A stretch of 64,000 nucleotides of DNA from CAG-841 sp963614875 (GCA_963614875.1 CAVEFC010000001.1:62001-126000), one strand, 5' to 3'; counted from the stretch's first letter, positions 1 to 9,084 are shown. The notes: generated from the sequence alone by a model not told the origin. A program made the numbers and translations.

Positions 1-1251
1 GTAGATTCCACAATGGCTCTGTTTGAATCGTTCGGATACGGAATGGAATTTTTCATTGCCAACGGAATAGTGGCAAGCTTTTTCGATTCTGGTCATCTTC
101 TCGGCTCGGCGTCGATAAAATTTCACCTTACGGAAGGCAAGCGCGAATGTACCGCCATTTTTTCCGGAGATATCGGAAACTCGGAAAGACCGCTTCTCCG
201 CGATCCGCAGATGCCCGACGAAGCCGACGTCGTTATAATAGAATCCACCTACGGCGACAGAATTCACGACAAGAAACGTCCCGACTACGAACAGAAGCTT
301 GTCCGCCTGATAGACGAAACCTTTGAAAAAGGCGGCAATCTTGTCATTCCGTCGTTTGCCGTCGGCAGAACGCAGGAGCTTTTATATATGCTCCGCAATA
401 TAAAAGAGCTCAAAGCCGTAAATTACGATTTTCCCGTGTATCTTGACAGCCCGCTCGCTATAGAAGCCACAAAAATATACGCTTCGCCCGATATGCAGGA
501 ATATTACGACGACGAAACCCTCGCTCTTCTCAGCAAGGATATAAACCCCATAACATTTGAAGGTCTTCACCTGAGCGTGACGACGGAGGATTCAAAAGCC
601 ATAAATTCCGATCCCGCTCCGAAGATAATAATCGCGTCGTCCGGAATGTGCGAAGCCGGCAGAATACGTCACCACCTCAAATATAATCTGTGGCGTCCCG
701 AATGTACCGTGCTTTTCATAGGCTATCAGGTTGAAGGCACGCTCGGACGCAGGCTTCTTGACGGAGAAAAATTCGTAAACCTTTTCGGCGAGGATGTAAA
801 GGTCGCGGCAAAGATTGACAGGCTTGACGGCATCTCCGCCCACGCCGACAAGGACGGACTTCTTGCGTGGCTCGGCGCAATGGAAAAACGTCCGCGCCGC
901 GTCTATGTAAATCACGGCGACGACACAGCCTGCGAGGTGCTTTCAAAAGCGATAAACGCAAAGCTGCTTATAAATTCGCTTGCGCCCTACAGCGGCGGCA
1001 CATACGACCTTATAACCGACGTATGCTCCGATCCCGGAAATATGCGTAAGCTCGCAAAACGTCAGTCGCCGAAGGGCAAGAGCAATGCCTCTGTGGCTTG
1101 GACAAAGCTTTTCGCCGCCGGAGTCAGACTCTCCTCGATAATCGAAAAAATGCGCGGCAAGAAGAGCAAGGATATAGCCAAGCTTGCAGGTCAGATAAAC
1201 TCTCTTTGCGGAAAATGGGAAAAAACCGTGAAAACACGCAAAAAGAAATGA
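1..1251 (+). CDS. MBL-fold beta-CASP metallo-hydrolase (RNA-specificity domain), 5' truncated
   Basis: The frame is open to the first base, so the true start lies upstream and about 416 residues are seen. The visible part begins inside the metallo-beta-lactamase domain (FDSGHLLGSA, GDIGN, ESTYGDR) and runs through the beta-CASP insertion (IPSFAVGRTQELLY, DSPLA, ASSGMCEAGR) into the C-terminal zinc/RNA motif GISAHAD and YVNHGD. The last 60 or so residues are strongly basic. This arrangement is that of beta-CASP nucleases of the KH/RMMBL type, so an RNase-like role in the cytoplasm is likely from family knowledge. The exact substrate cannot be told. The first HxHxDH zinc motif lies outside the window. 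Confidence 0.85.
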   Translation, partial: VDSTMALFESFGYGMEFFIANGIVASFFDSGHLLGSASIKFHLTEGKRECTAIFSGDIGNSERPLLRDPQMPDEADVVIIESTYGDRIHDKKRPDYEQKLVRLIDETFEKGGNLVIPSFAVGRTQELLYMLRNIKELKAVNYDFPVYLDSPLAIEATKIYASPDMQEYYDDETLALLSKDINPITFEGLHLSVTTEDSKAINSDPAPKIIIASSGMCEAGRIRHHLKYNLWRPECTVLFIGYQVEGTLGRRLLDGEKFVNLFGEDVKVAAKIDRLDGISAHADKDGLLAWLGAMEKRPRRVYVNHGDDTACEVLSKAINAKLLINSLAPYSGGTYDLITDVCSDPGNMRKLAKRQSPKGKSNASVAWTKLFAAGVRLSSIIEKMRGKKSKDIAKLAGQINSLCGKWEKTVKTRKKK

Positions 1252-1260
1252 AAGCATAAG

Positions 1261-1286
1261 AAAATCCCGCAAAAATGCGGGATTTT
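1261..1286 (+). terminator. Intrinsic terminator after the beta-CASP gene
   Basis: Perfect 11-bp inverted repeat (AAAATCCCGCA / TGCGGGATTTT) with a 4-nt loop, starting 9 bp after the stop codon. The T-run is only the TTTT that closes the stem, so it is moderate in strength. Confidence 0.7.
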
Positions 1287-1311
1287 CGGCTTATTTGCAA
1301 TCACATTCCTA

Positions 1312-1341
1312 TTGACAGCGTATATATATATATGGTATAAT
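1312..1341 (+). promoter_or_regulatory. Sigma-A promoter for the CNNM gene leader
   Basis: TTGACA at 1312-1317 and TATAAT at 1336-1341 with an 18-bp AT-alternating spacer. Both hexamers match consensus. Transcription would start near 1348, about 190 nt before the start codon, leaving room for the structured leader. Confidence 0.8.
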
Positions 1342-1347
1342 ACGTTT

Positions 1348-1486
1348 AATTACAGTAGTTGAAAGGATTTTTCAAGTGGAAAGCAGTACGGGCGACAGTC
1401 CTTACCGAAGTACATATTCGGAATACAGATAATACCGGCATAACCCGCTCATTTTTTGAGGCTGACGGGCTATGCTTTTTTGCGTT
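1348..1486 (+). promoter_or_regulatory. Structured 5' leader with intrinsic terminator (riboswitch-like), class not recognised
   Basis: Between the promoter and the ribosome binding site lies a roughly 90-nt region with short complementary blocks, followed by a strong hairpin: GCATAACCCG (1438-1447) pairs with CGGGCTATGC (1466-1475) with one mismatch and is followed at once by six T. That is a terminator placed inside the leader, the usual expression platform of a transcription-attenuating riboswitch. The gene behind it is a divalent-cation (Mg/Co) transporter family member. I could not match the aptamer part to the M-box, yybP-ykoY, NiCo or fluoride consensus by eye, so the ligand is unknown. 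Confidence 0.55.
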
Positions 1487-1537
1487 TTGCTTGAAATTCA
1501 TATAATAATTTTATTTTTCCGGAGGAAAACATTTCTT

Positions 1538-2971
1538 ATGGCAGACCCTTACCCCTTATCTGATCTGATAACACCTGCAGCTCTCGACGCCGCGACGACG
1601 GTCGCAACGGACGGAAGCGCAAACACACTTATTTTACAGATACTTTTTCAGGTATTTCTTATATTCCTGAACGCCGTATTTGCCTGCGCCGAAATCGCGG
1701 TGATTTCGATGAACGGCACAAAGCTCGATCAGCTTGTGGCAAAAGGCAATAAAAAAGCAAAGAAGCTTTCAAAGCTTACAAATCAACCCGCAAAGTTCCT
1801 TTCCACAATTCAGGTGGCAATAACCCTTGCCGGCTTTCTCGGAAGCGCTTTCGCGGCAGATAACTTTGCACATTATATAGTAAAATGGCTCTACAAGCCG
1901 GACGGTCATTTTTCGGAAAGCTTTATAAATTCCGTATCGGTTATAGTGGTAACGCTTATACTTTCATATTTCACGCTCATTTTCGGCGAGCTTGTTCCGA
2001 AAAGAGTGGCAATGAAAAAAACCGAACAGCTTGCGCTCGGTATGGCGGGAATGCTTCGGTTCGTTTCGATAATATTCGCTCCGATAGTATGGCTGCTTAC
2101 CGTTTCGACAAACGGTGTACTCAGACTTCTCGGCATCGATCCCAATGCGAAGGACGACGAAGTAACCGAAGAAGAAATTCGTATGATGGTTGACGCCGGA
2201 AGCGAAAAGGGCGCGATAGACGTTGAAGAAAAAGAGCTTATTCAGAACGTGTTTGAGTTTGACGATCTTACCGCCGATGAAATAGCAACTCACCGCACGG
2301 AAATTTCACTTCTCTGGATGGATGAAACGGCCGAGGAATGGGAAGAAACCATTCACGAAAGCCGTCACACATATTTCCCCATATGCGAAGAAAGCGTGGA
2401 CAATGTGATAGGCGTTCTCAACGCAAAGGATTATTTCCGTCTCAGCGATAAAAGTCGTGAAAACGTGCTGAAAGAAGCCGTAAAGCCCGCATATCTCGTT
2501 CCCGAAGCCGTAAAAGCCGATGTTCTTTTCAGAAATATGAAAAAGACGCACAACTATTTCGCCGTTGTTCTTGACGAATACGGCGGTATGAGCGGCATCG
2601 TAACGATGACAGACCTTATAGAATGTATAGTCGGCGATCTTGAAGAAAACAATGAAATAAACAAGGAACCCGAAAAAGAAATCGAGCCTATCGACTCAAA
2701 AACGTGGAAAATAAGCGGCAGCGCGCCGATAGACGACGTTATAGAAGCGCTCGGTATAACGCTTGAAGAAGAAAGCGATTGCGATACCTTCGGCGGCTAT
2801 GTGATGGGCATAATCGGTACGATACCCGAGGACGGCACGACATTGACAGCCGAAACCGAACATCTTTCAATAAAGGTTACCGAAATAAAAGATCACAGAA
2901 TAGAAAAAACCGTGGTTTGCCTGCTCGATCCCCCTGCGGACGAAAACGGCGACGACAAGGATAAAGAATAA
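1538..2971 (+). CDS. CNNM/CorC (HlyC) family divalent-cation transporter
   Basis: A 477-residue protein. The start is taken at 1538 because GGAGG lies at 1521-1525, 12 nt upstream; an in-frame ATG at 1472 sits inside the leader terminator and is unlikely. Order of domains: N-terminal CNNM (DUF21) membrane domain with about four hydrophobic segments (residues 20-190, including FGELVPKR), a CBS pair (about 200-330, with LDEYGGMSGIVTMTDL) and a C-terminal CorC_HlyC domain ending in an acidic tail. Family members export or transport Mg2+/Co2+ at the plasma membrane. It stands alone between its own leader and terminators, so regulation probably acts through the leader. Confidence 0.88.
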   Translation: MADPYPLSDLITPAALDAATTVATDGSANTLILQILFQVFLIFLNAVFACAEIAVISMNGTKLDQLVAKGNKKAKKLSKLTNQPAKFLSTIQVAITLAGFLGSAFAADNFAHYIVKWLYKPDGHFSESFINSVSVIVVTLILSYFTLIFGELVPKRVAMKKTEQLALGMAGMLRFVSIIFAPIVWLLTVSTNGVLRLLGIDPNAKDDEVTEEEIRMMVDAGSEKGAIDVEEKELIQNVFEFDDLTADEIATHRTEISLLWMDETAEEWEETIHESRHTYFPICEESVDNVIGVLNAKDYFRLSDKSRENVLKEAVKPAYLVPEAVKADVLFRNMKKTHNYFAVVLDEYGGMSGIVTMTDLIECIVGDLEENNEINKEPEKEIEPIDSKTWKISGSAPIDDVIEALGITLEEESDCDTFGGYVMGIIGTIPEDGTTLTAETEHLSIKVTEIKDHRIEKTVVCLLDPPADENGDDKDKE

Positions 2972-2976
2972 AATTC

Positions 2977-3006
2977 AAAAGCTCCTGCCCGAAAGGGCGG
3001 GAGCTT
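2977..3006 (+). terminator. Intrinsic terminator of the CNNM gene
   Basis: GCTCCTGCCC (2981-2990), GAAA loop, GGGCGGGAGC (2995-3004), flanked by A and T runs, 5 bp after the stop codon. Confidence 0.85.
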
Positions 3007-3020
3007 TCTGCTTTAGTGAT

Positions 3021-3062
3021 ACGTCTGTAACCACAAAAACCCCGCTGACAGCGGGGTTTTTG
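3021..3062. repeat. Left copy of 42-bp direct repeat containing a terminator hairpin
   Basis: The 42 bp at 3021-3062 recur at 10050-10091 in the same orientation with one substitution. The last 27 bp form a perfect hairpin (AAAAACCCCGCT, loop GAC, AGCGGGGTTTTT), so each copy can act as a bidirectional terminator. The single difference is in the loop (GAC against GTC). The pair brackets the cohesin/dockerin/recombinase island. Confidence 0.85.
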
Positions 3063-3069
3063 CATATTA

Positions 3070-3108
3070 AGAGAAAACGGTCGGAACAAAGTTCCGACCG
3101 TTTCTCTC
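3070..3108 (-). terminator. Terminator of the cohesin/dockerin operon
   Basis: Inverted repeat around AACGGTCGGAAC / GTTCCGACCGTT with an AAA loop and A/T-rich shoulders, located 47-85 bp beyond the stop of the leftward cohesin gene. Read on the minus strand it is followed by TTTTCTCTT. Confidence 0.75.
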
Positions 3109-3154
3109 AGTGTGGTTATAGGAGTTAATTTCACCGCCATTGCGGTATCAATGA

Positions 3155-5038
3155 TCAATTAAGATCAGCTTTTCTTTTTTTAGAAATAACAACTGCGACC
3201 ACCACGGCTGCGCCGATTACAACTACTACGCCAACCGCTATATAGATCCAAAGTGCAGATTTCTTAGCTATTGCCTGCTGAGCGATCAAAACTTCGCCGC
3301 AAACCGAGCAATGGCTACCTTCTGTCTTGCCTTCCTTGGAAAGTGTAGGCTCAACTTTGGGATCAACAACAGCAGTGTGTCCCTTAGCGGGAGTAATCAC
3401 TGCGCCGCAAACTGTACATTTCTGAGCTTCTGTACATGTTGCTTCAGCGCCGGGTGTATGCTTGCCTGTAGCGGGAGCTATCTGAGCGCCGCATACAGTA
3501 CATTTCTGTGCTTTTACGCATGTAGCAGCTGCGCCGGGAGTGTGTCCCTTAGCTGGAGCAAGCACTGTGCCGCAAACCGTACATTTCTGAGCTTCTGTGC
3601 ATGTAGCAGCCGCACCGGGAGTGTGACTCTTTGCGGGAGCCAATTCGACGCCGCAAACTGTGCACTTCTGTGCTTCTGTGCAACTTGCACCGGGACCATA
3701 TGTATGGCCCTTTGCAGGAGCTATTTCTTTACCGCAGACGGTACATTTCTGTCCTTCTGTGCATGTGGCAGCCGCACCGGGAGTGTGGCCTTTTGCCTGA
3801 CCGAGATTCTTTCCGCATACCTTGCACTTCTGAGGTTCTGTGCAGGTTGCTTCGGGACCCGGAGTATGACCTGTTGCCGGAATTCTCTTCTGAGCAACAA
3901 TTACTTTGTTACAAACCGAGCAATGACTGCCCGCGGTCTTACCGTCAGTTGTACAGCTTTCATCGACTGCAGCATCCTTTACGATTGTATGACCTGTTGC
4001 GGGAACTACTTTCTGTTCAGCAAGAACCTTGCCGCACACCGAGCATTTTCTGCCTTCGGTCTTACCTGCTGTTTCGCATGTTGCTGCTACTGCAGGATCT
4101 ACTACTTCTTTGTGGCCTGTTGCAGGAACTTCTTCCTGTGCTTTAAGAACCTTGTCACATACTGAGCAGTGCTTACCTTCGGTCTTTCCTGCTGTTTCAC
4201 ATGTTGCTGCTACTGCAGGATCTACTACTTCTGTATGGCCCTTTGCAGGAACTGTCTTCTGTTCAACAAGTACCTTGTCACATACTGAGCAGTGCTTACC
4301 TTCGGTCTTTCCTGCTGTTTCACATGTTGCTGCTACTGCAGGATCTACTACTTCTGTATGGCCCTTTGCCTTTATTACAAGTGCGTCTTTTGTTGTTTCT
4401 GCTTTCTTCGAATCGAAGATCTTACCACATACAGAGCATTCGTAATATGCCGCCATACCGTCTTTTTCGCATGTTGCAGGTACTTCTGCTACAAGATCGC
4501 CGTAGGTATGAACATGTCCGCTCGTAACGGACTTGATTGTTGTCGAATCGCCGCTTACCGTGAAGTCAACAACAGTTTTGCCTGTTGCATCTACCGAAGC
4601 AACGTTTGACTTCTTAACAACTGCAGAAACTTTTGTTTCGCCGTCATAGCCGTCAACAACCTTGAAGCTAATAACAACAACTGCGCCTGTTAAGTTTATT
4701 TTTGTTTTGTTGTTTTTAGCGTTTACAGTAACCGCAATGGATCCTTCGTTGTTTACTACCGATACAAGTACATTGTTATCGGCAGCAAATGTGCTTCCAA
4801 CCGTGGAATCAACAAATGTAAGAGCCTTTGCGTCGTATGTTACGTTAGCTTTTGCAAGGGTGAAACCGGTGGACTCGGAAATCGAAAGGGTAACCGATAC
4901 GGTATCACCGGGGGCTACTGTCGAGGCAGAAGCCCCGACAGTAAAACCTATTTTGTTGCCTGTTGCAAATGCTGTAAGTGATGAAACTATCACCAGAAGC
5001 GTCGCAATAAGCGTGATTAATGTGCGTTTAGTTTTCAT
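3155..5038 (-). CDS. Membrane-anchored cohesin-domain protein with 12 C/CxxC/H repeats
   Basis: A 627-residue secreted protein. Residues 1-26 form a signal peptide and 29-168 a cohesin-like beta domain (VAPGDTVSVTLSIS near the start). Residues 175-593 hold 12 repeats: one of about 52 residues, four of 41 (starting at His 227, 268, 309, 350), six of 27-28 (His 391, 418, 445, 472, 499, 527) and a last 41-residue unit. Each unit has a His, one Cys and a CxxC (as in TCTEAQKCTVCG), which suggests a small metal-binding fold; the last unit lacks its first Cys. A transmembrane segment at 596-618 followed by KKRK anchors the C-terminus; there is no LPxTG. A good ribosome site (GGGAGG) precedes the start, 14 nt after the stop of the upstream dockerin gene. 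Likely role: surface scaffold that captures dockerin partners. Confidence 0.8.
   Translation of the reverse strand: MKTKRTLITLIATLLVIVSSLTAFATGNKIGFTVGASASTVAPGDTVSVTLSISESTGFTLAKANVTYDAKALTFVDSTVGSTFAADNNVLVSVVNNEGSIAVTVNAKNNKTKINLTGAVVVISFKVVDGYDGETKVSAVVKKSNVASVDATGKTVVDFTVSGDSTTIKSVTSGHVHTYGDLVAEVPATCEKDGMAAYYECSVCGKIFDSKKAETTKDALVIKAKGHTEVVDPAVAATCETAGKTEGKHCSVCDKVLVEQKTVPAKGHTEVVDPAVAATCETAGKTEGKHCSVCDKVLKAQEEVPATGHKEVVDPAVAATCETAGKTEGRKCSVCGKVLAEQKVVPATGHTIVKDAAVDESCTTDGKTAGSHCSVCNKVIVAQKRIPATGHTPGPEATCTEPQKCKVCGKNLGQAKGHTPGAAATCTEGQKCTVCGKEIAPAKGHTYGPGASCTEAQKCTVCGVELAPAKSHTPGAAATCTEAQKCTVCGTVLAPAKGHTPGAAATCVKAQKCTVCGAQIAPATGKHTPGAEATCTEAQKCTVCGAVITPAKGHTAVVDPKVEPTLSKEGKTEGSHCSVCGEVLIAQQAIAKKSALWIYIAVGVVVVIGAAVVVAVVISKKRKADLN
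3380..3868. repeat. In-gene tandem repeat, 81-bp period (27-residue units)
   Basis: Six tandem copies of an about 81-bp unit encode the HTPG...C...CTVCG modules. Copies differ at scattered sites, mostly silent or in the CxxC tail, as expected for a coding array and not for a CRISPR. Confidence 0.8.
3869..4360. repeat. In-gene tandem repeat, 123-bp period (41-residue units)
   Basis: Four copies of a 123-bp unit encode the HTEVVDP...CETAGKTEG...CSVC modules. The first three copies are nearly identical at DNA level, which implies recent duplication. The unit length is 42 bp more than that of the neighbouring 81-bp array. Confidence 0.8.
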
Positions 5039-5052
5039 TCAGCACCTCCCGA

Positions 5053-8000
5053 TTACTCGGCGGTTGCGTTTCTTATGTCTTTCATTGATGCAAAACCGGA
5101 GAGGTAGTTAGCAAGAAGAGCATAGTCAATAGCTGTGATCTCGCCGTCTTTATCAAGGTCAGCTGCTGCGCTGTACTTTTCGCTTCTCATAAGCTTGAGA
5201 AGTGCGGAGAGGTCGTTTACGTTTACTTCTTTGTTGCTATCAACATCTGCGATATATTTAACGGCAGCAGAAGCTTTTTCTTCTTTGTTTATTTCCACTG
5301 TCTTGCTGTCTTTATCACCTGCGCTTGCTTTTGTGAATGTCAAATCAGAAGCAACAAGTTTATCATCTTCGTTATACTTTGCATCGCCTACTACTGTGAA
5401 GTAGATGTCAACGAGTGCTTCGGAGCCTTCGATTGTTATGTTCTGAGCGTTTCCTTCAGCGTCATTTTCAGCTTCAACAAGAACCCAAACCTCTCCTGTT
5501 TCGTAGGTTACATTCTTCTTGTTTTCAGTCTTTACGTCAGTCTGAGCGTTTCCTGTTACTATGAAATTGTCCGAAATATCGTCTGCGCCAACAAAGCTCA
5601 GAATGCTTGCGTCATATCCAACTACGAAGTTCGCGCCCCAGACTTCAGCGTGCATAGCGCTGAGGCTTACGGTCACTTTAACCTTACCGGACTCAACGAT
5701 CTCTGCGCCTTCGACAACTGCGTTGTCAACGGAGATGTTGAGCTTGAGGTCAGAGAGTCTGGGAAGCTTTCTTTCATAAGTTTCTCCGCAGAGAGTGCAC
5801 TTATAGATTGCTGTTCCTTCGGAAACTTCTGTTGCAGCAGTTGTAACTTTGTCAAGAACTATTGCGGATGTACCGTCATTGTTCTTGTGTTCGAATGCAG
5901 CAACTGTACCTTCGACTTTAAGAATCTCACCGCACTTTGTGCAGACTGTCATTGTGTAGCCTGCTGCTGTGCAAGTTGCTTCAGCTTTTACAGTCTTCGT
6001 TTTGTGAGCATTATCTTTAAATGCTTCGAGCTTGCCGTTTTTATCTTTTGTGCTGCATACTTTGCAGGTTTTGCCCTTCTGATGGCAGCCATCGAATTCT
6101 GTCTTTCCGTCTGTTGCGTCTATATGTTTAGTTGCGGAAAGTACCTTGTAATCTTTGTCCGTTTCGCCGCATACAGAGCATTTTTTATGTGCTGTATATC
6201 CGTCCTCTGTGCATGTAGCGTCTCTCTTTGCAACAGCTACCATTGTATGACCTGCTTTTTCGTAGCCTTCAATGAATTCGCCTTTGCATACCGAGCAGGT
6301 GAACCATGTGTAACCGTTTTCAGTGCAGCTCTTTGTGCTTGTAGCAGTTGTGACTTTGGTGTGACCTTTTGCAGGATCTACCTTGGACTCGTCTTTTTTA
6401 AGCTCCACATACTTGTTATTCTTTGCGTCTTTTTTGAATTCTGCGCCGCATTCTTCGCATACGTAATACTCAATTGTGCCGTCTTCCGTGCAGGTTGCTG
6501 CCTTGCCGGCTACCTTTTTATATGTATGACCTTCAGCCTTTATAACGGGAGATGAACCGTCTTCAAGAACCTCAGCTTCGCAAACCGTGCATTTGTAGTA
6601 AGCTTTCTTACCGTCTGTTGTGTGTCCGGCAGGAACAGCAGCCTGAAGCGCGGTAACGTCAACTGTATGACCGCCGTATGTCTTAACCGTTTCGCTTGCG
6701 ATAAATTCGCCGCACTTCTGGCAGAAGTATGCAGCTGTCTTTGCAAGAACGAGAACCTTTTCAAATCCGGCTTTTTTAAGCTCTTCTGCTTTCATGCTTG
6801 CAAGACCAAGTTTTGCTATTGTAGCAGCGTCAGCCGCTTCGCCTTTCTTGTGTTCAACTGTTTTGCCGTCAGCGCCCTTTTTATCGTCGAGGTATCTGTA
6901 TTCATAATGTTCGGGTGTAGCTGCCGCTTCAACCTTTTTGCCGTCAGCGCTTATCTTGTTGTAAGCGTAGTCCGCGCCAAGCTCATTAACTGTTGTATGA
7001 ACCTTAGCGTTTTTATAGTCAATTGTGTAAACCTTGCCGCAATCCTTGCATGTGAACTCTCTTATCTCAGACTGTGTGCATGTAGCGGTTCTTATAAGCT
7101 TACCGTTGCTATCTTCCCAGTTGTGGAGGCTTTTTTCATTTCTATACATTCTTACTTCTATCCCCGTCTTTTCTTCTTTACAGTACGTTCTCAAAGAGTA
7201 TGTTTCGAATTCGCTTCTTGTCATTTCTGTCTTTTCTGAACCGGCATATACGGGCATAGTCAATTTTTCGCCAACCTTGCTCCTGCATTGACTGCACCAT
7301 AAATAATACTCACCCTCTGTTGTGCAGGTGCTGCATTTTTTCGCCGAGCTTCCTGTAATCTTATGACCCTTCGCGGGAAGTTCAACCTGAATTGTTTTTC
7401 CGCAGTAGCATTCACCTACATCATAGCCGTTAACCGTGCATGTAGCCGGTCGGGACTTATCTTCGTCCTTGTTTTCAATTGCGTGGTTGTTTGCGTCTTT
7501 TTCTTTGCCGAAAGTAACGGGGTGGTCTTTGTCAACTATCATCACAACCGACTCACCGTTAAGACGTCTGCTGTATGTAGATACGTCTTCATCGGCAACA
7601 ATTACATACTTTTCACCATCATAATAACATTTGCGGAGAACGGAAGTTTGTGTTGTTGCATCCCAAAGATATCTTTCTGAAATCAAATGGCCTTCTTTAT
7701 CAAGCATGAAATCGCCCGTGTAACCCATGTAATAATTATCGTAACAATTTTCATTTGTGCATGTGTAGAAGGTCATTGAACCGTGTCCGCAATCGGCAGG
7801 GATGGTAACCTCCTGGTAATTATGTCCCGCTTCTTTCTCAATCACTTCGGTGTTCACTCCAACTAATACTGTTTCAGGCATATTTACCCGGATTACAACA
7901 CCGTTTTCGTCCGTCACTTCTATGTCAGAGAACATCGTTGACCAATCGCTCCCTTTGCACTTGTCGTAGCTTTTGCAGAATCTTTGTTCTGTCACATAGC

Positions 8001-9084
8001 CAGTGTCGTATAAAGCTTTTTCTCCGTATTTAAGATAGTAATTATTTTTTATGTAATTCTTTATTACTTCGCCTTTTTTGTGTATAAGCGTAAAGCCTTC
8101 TTCAGCCGTTTTGCTGGTTGCGTTTGTCTCATAGTTATAATATATATCATAAGGATATGTAAGCCAATCGTGGCCGAGGGGCTCTATCTTTTTATCTTCA
8201 AGAGTTTCGCCGCAATCCTTGCATATTGTAAATTCGTAGCCGTAGGTTTCGCATGTAGCCTCAATTTTTCTTGTCTCTCTCGAGGGGTGCATTTCCTCTT
8301 TGTATTCTTCTTCGGTTATAGGCGTCTTGCCTTCCTTGTCGGCATACGTCATTCCGCAGGGGCACTCATAGTATTCAACCTTTACGCCTTCGGCTTCGCA
8401 TGTTGCCTTAACAACTTCGTGCTTTGTAAAGCTCTTTGTGCAGTCTGTGCACTTGTGGCCTTCAGCAAAAACGGTTATTTCCTTAGTAGCTTTGCAGTAT
8501 TCGCACGTTGCAGTTGCTTTTCCGGGCTCGTTTGTGTTTTTGTTGGGCTCAACCGTAACAACAACGTTCCATTTGTGATCCGTTTTTGTGCCGTCTTCTT
8601 TTTCTTCTTTTCCGCAAACAGTACATGTGCGAACCTTAGCTGTTGCTTTTCCGCAATCAACATAAGTTTCTTTCCATTCGCCCCATGTGTGTCCGGCTTT
8701 TATAGCAAGTTCTGCATCTGTGTAAAGCGTATCGCCAATGTACTTAGCGCCGCATACAACGCATTCCTTGTGCGCCTTAACACCGGCTTTTTCACATGTA
8801 ACGGGAACTTCCGCAACAACCTTGAACTCTGAGCATCCGCCAAGAGCGGGAGTTACGTCGTCTATAAAATGTGTGTGGCAGGCCTTGCACGCATAAATCG
8901 TGTAGCCATTTTTACCGCAGAGGGGCGCAACGACCTCTTCTGCTTCGTACTCGCAGTTATCCTTTGTATGTACCGCAGGACATTCAGCTGTTCCGGCGTC
9001 CGCTGCGAAAAGCGTAACCGCTGAGCCGAAGCACATGGTAAATGCAAGAAGCAATACAAGTACTCTTCTCAATTGTTTTTTCAT
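5053..9084 (-). CDS. Very large secreted protein with CxxC repeats, cohesin-like domain and C-terminal type I dockerin
   Basis: A 1343-residue protein, starting at 9084 because AGGAGG lies 9 nt upstream (9094-9099); an ATG at 9108 precedes that site. Residues 1-28 are a signal peptide. About 15 or more degenerate repeats follow, each of the form His...TC...G...CxxCG and 35-60 residues long, up to about residue 1100. A cohesin-like domain spans about 1105-1270. A dockerin follows at about 1277-1335 with two calcium loops (DVDSNKEVNVND and DLDKDGEITAID). There is no membrane anchor, so it may be held at the surface by its dockerin binding the cohesin of the next gene in the same operon, while its own cohesin recruits others. 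Ligand unknown. Base use looks less GC-rich than in the housekeeping neighbours. Confidence 0.8.
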   Translation of the reverse strand: MKKQLRRVLVLLLAFTMCFGSAVTLFAADAGTAECPAVHTKDNCEYEAEEVVAPLCGKNGYTIYACKACHTHFIDDVTPALGGCSEFKVVAEVPVTCEKAGVKAHKECVVCGAKYIGDTLYTDAELAIKAGHTWGEWKETYVDCGKATAKVRTCTVCGKEEKEDGTKTDHKWNVVVTVEPNKNTNEPGKATATCEYCKATKEITVFAEGHKCTDCTKSFTKHEVVKATCEAEGVKVEYYECPCGMTYADKEGKTPITEEEYKEEMHPSRETRKIEATCETYGYEFTICKDCGETLEDKKIEPLGHDWLTYPYDIYYNYETNATSKTAEEGFTLIHKKGEVIKNYIKNNYYLKYGEKALYDTGYVTEQRFCKSYDKCKGSDWSTMFSDIEVTDENGVVIRVNMPETVLVGVNTEVIEKEAGHNYQEVTIPADCGHGSMTFYTCTNENCYDNYYMGYTGDFMLDKEGHLISERYLWDATTQTSVLRKCYYDGEKYVIVADEDVSTYSRRLNGESVVMIVDKDHPVTFGKEKDANNHAIENKDEDKSRPATCTVNGYDVGECYCGKTIQVELPAKGHKITGSSAKKCSTCTTEGEYYLWCSQCRSKVGEKLTMPVYAGSEKTEMTRSEFETYSLRTYCKEEKTGIEVRMYRNEKSLHNWEDSNGKLIRTATCTQSEIREFTCKDCGKVYTIDYKNAKVHTTVNELGADYAYNKISADGKKVEAAATPEHYEYRYLDDKKGADGKTVEHKKGEAADAATIAKLGLASMKAEELKKAGFEKVLVLAKTAAYFCQKCGEFIASETVKTYGGHTVDVTALQAAVPAGHTTDGKKAYYKCTVCEAEVLEDGSSPVIKAEGHTYKKVAGKAATCTEDGTIEYYVCEECGAEFKKDAKNNKYVELKKDESKVDPAKGHTKVTTATSTKSCTENGYTWFTCSVCKGEFIEGYEKAGHTMVAVAKRDATCTEDGYTAHKKCSVCGETDKDYKVLSATKHIDATDGKTEFDGCHQKGKTCKVCSTKDKNGKLEAFKDNAHKTKTVKAEATCTAAGYTMTVCTKCGEILKVEGTVAAFEHKNNDGTSAIVLDKVTTAATEVSEGTAIYKCTLCGETYERKLPRLSDLKLNISVDNAVVEGAEIVESGKVKVTVSLSAMHAEVWGANFVVGYDASILSFVGADDISDNFIVTGNAQTDVKTENKKNVTYETGEVWVLVEAENDAEGNAQNITIEGSEALVDIYFTVVGDAKYNEDDKLVASDLTFTKASAGDKDSKTVEINKEEKASAAVKYIADVDSNKEVNVNDLSALLKLMRSEKYSAAADLDKDGEITAIDYALLANYLSGFASMKDIRNATAE

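Noticed and set aside
1472..1537. Longer reading of the CNNM gene from ATG 1472
   Set aside because: That ATG is part of the leader terminator stem and has no ribosome site; GGAGG at 1521 serves ATG 1538.
3380..4360. Evenly spaced repeats that could suggest a CRISPR array
   Set aside because: Periods of 81 and 123 bp are in frame, encode Cys/His modules of a secreted protein and lack unique spacers or cas genes.
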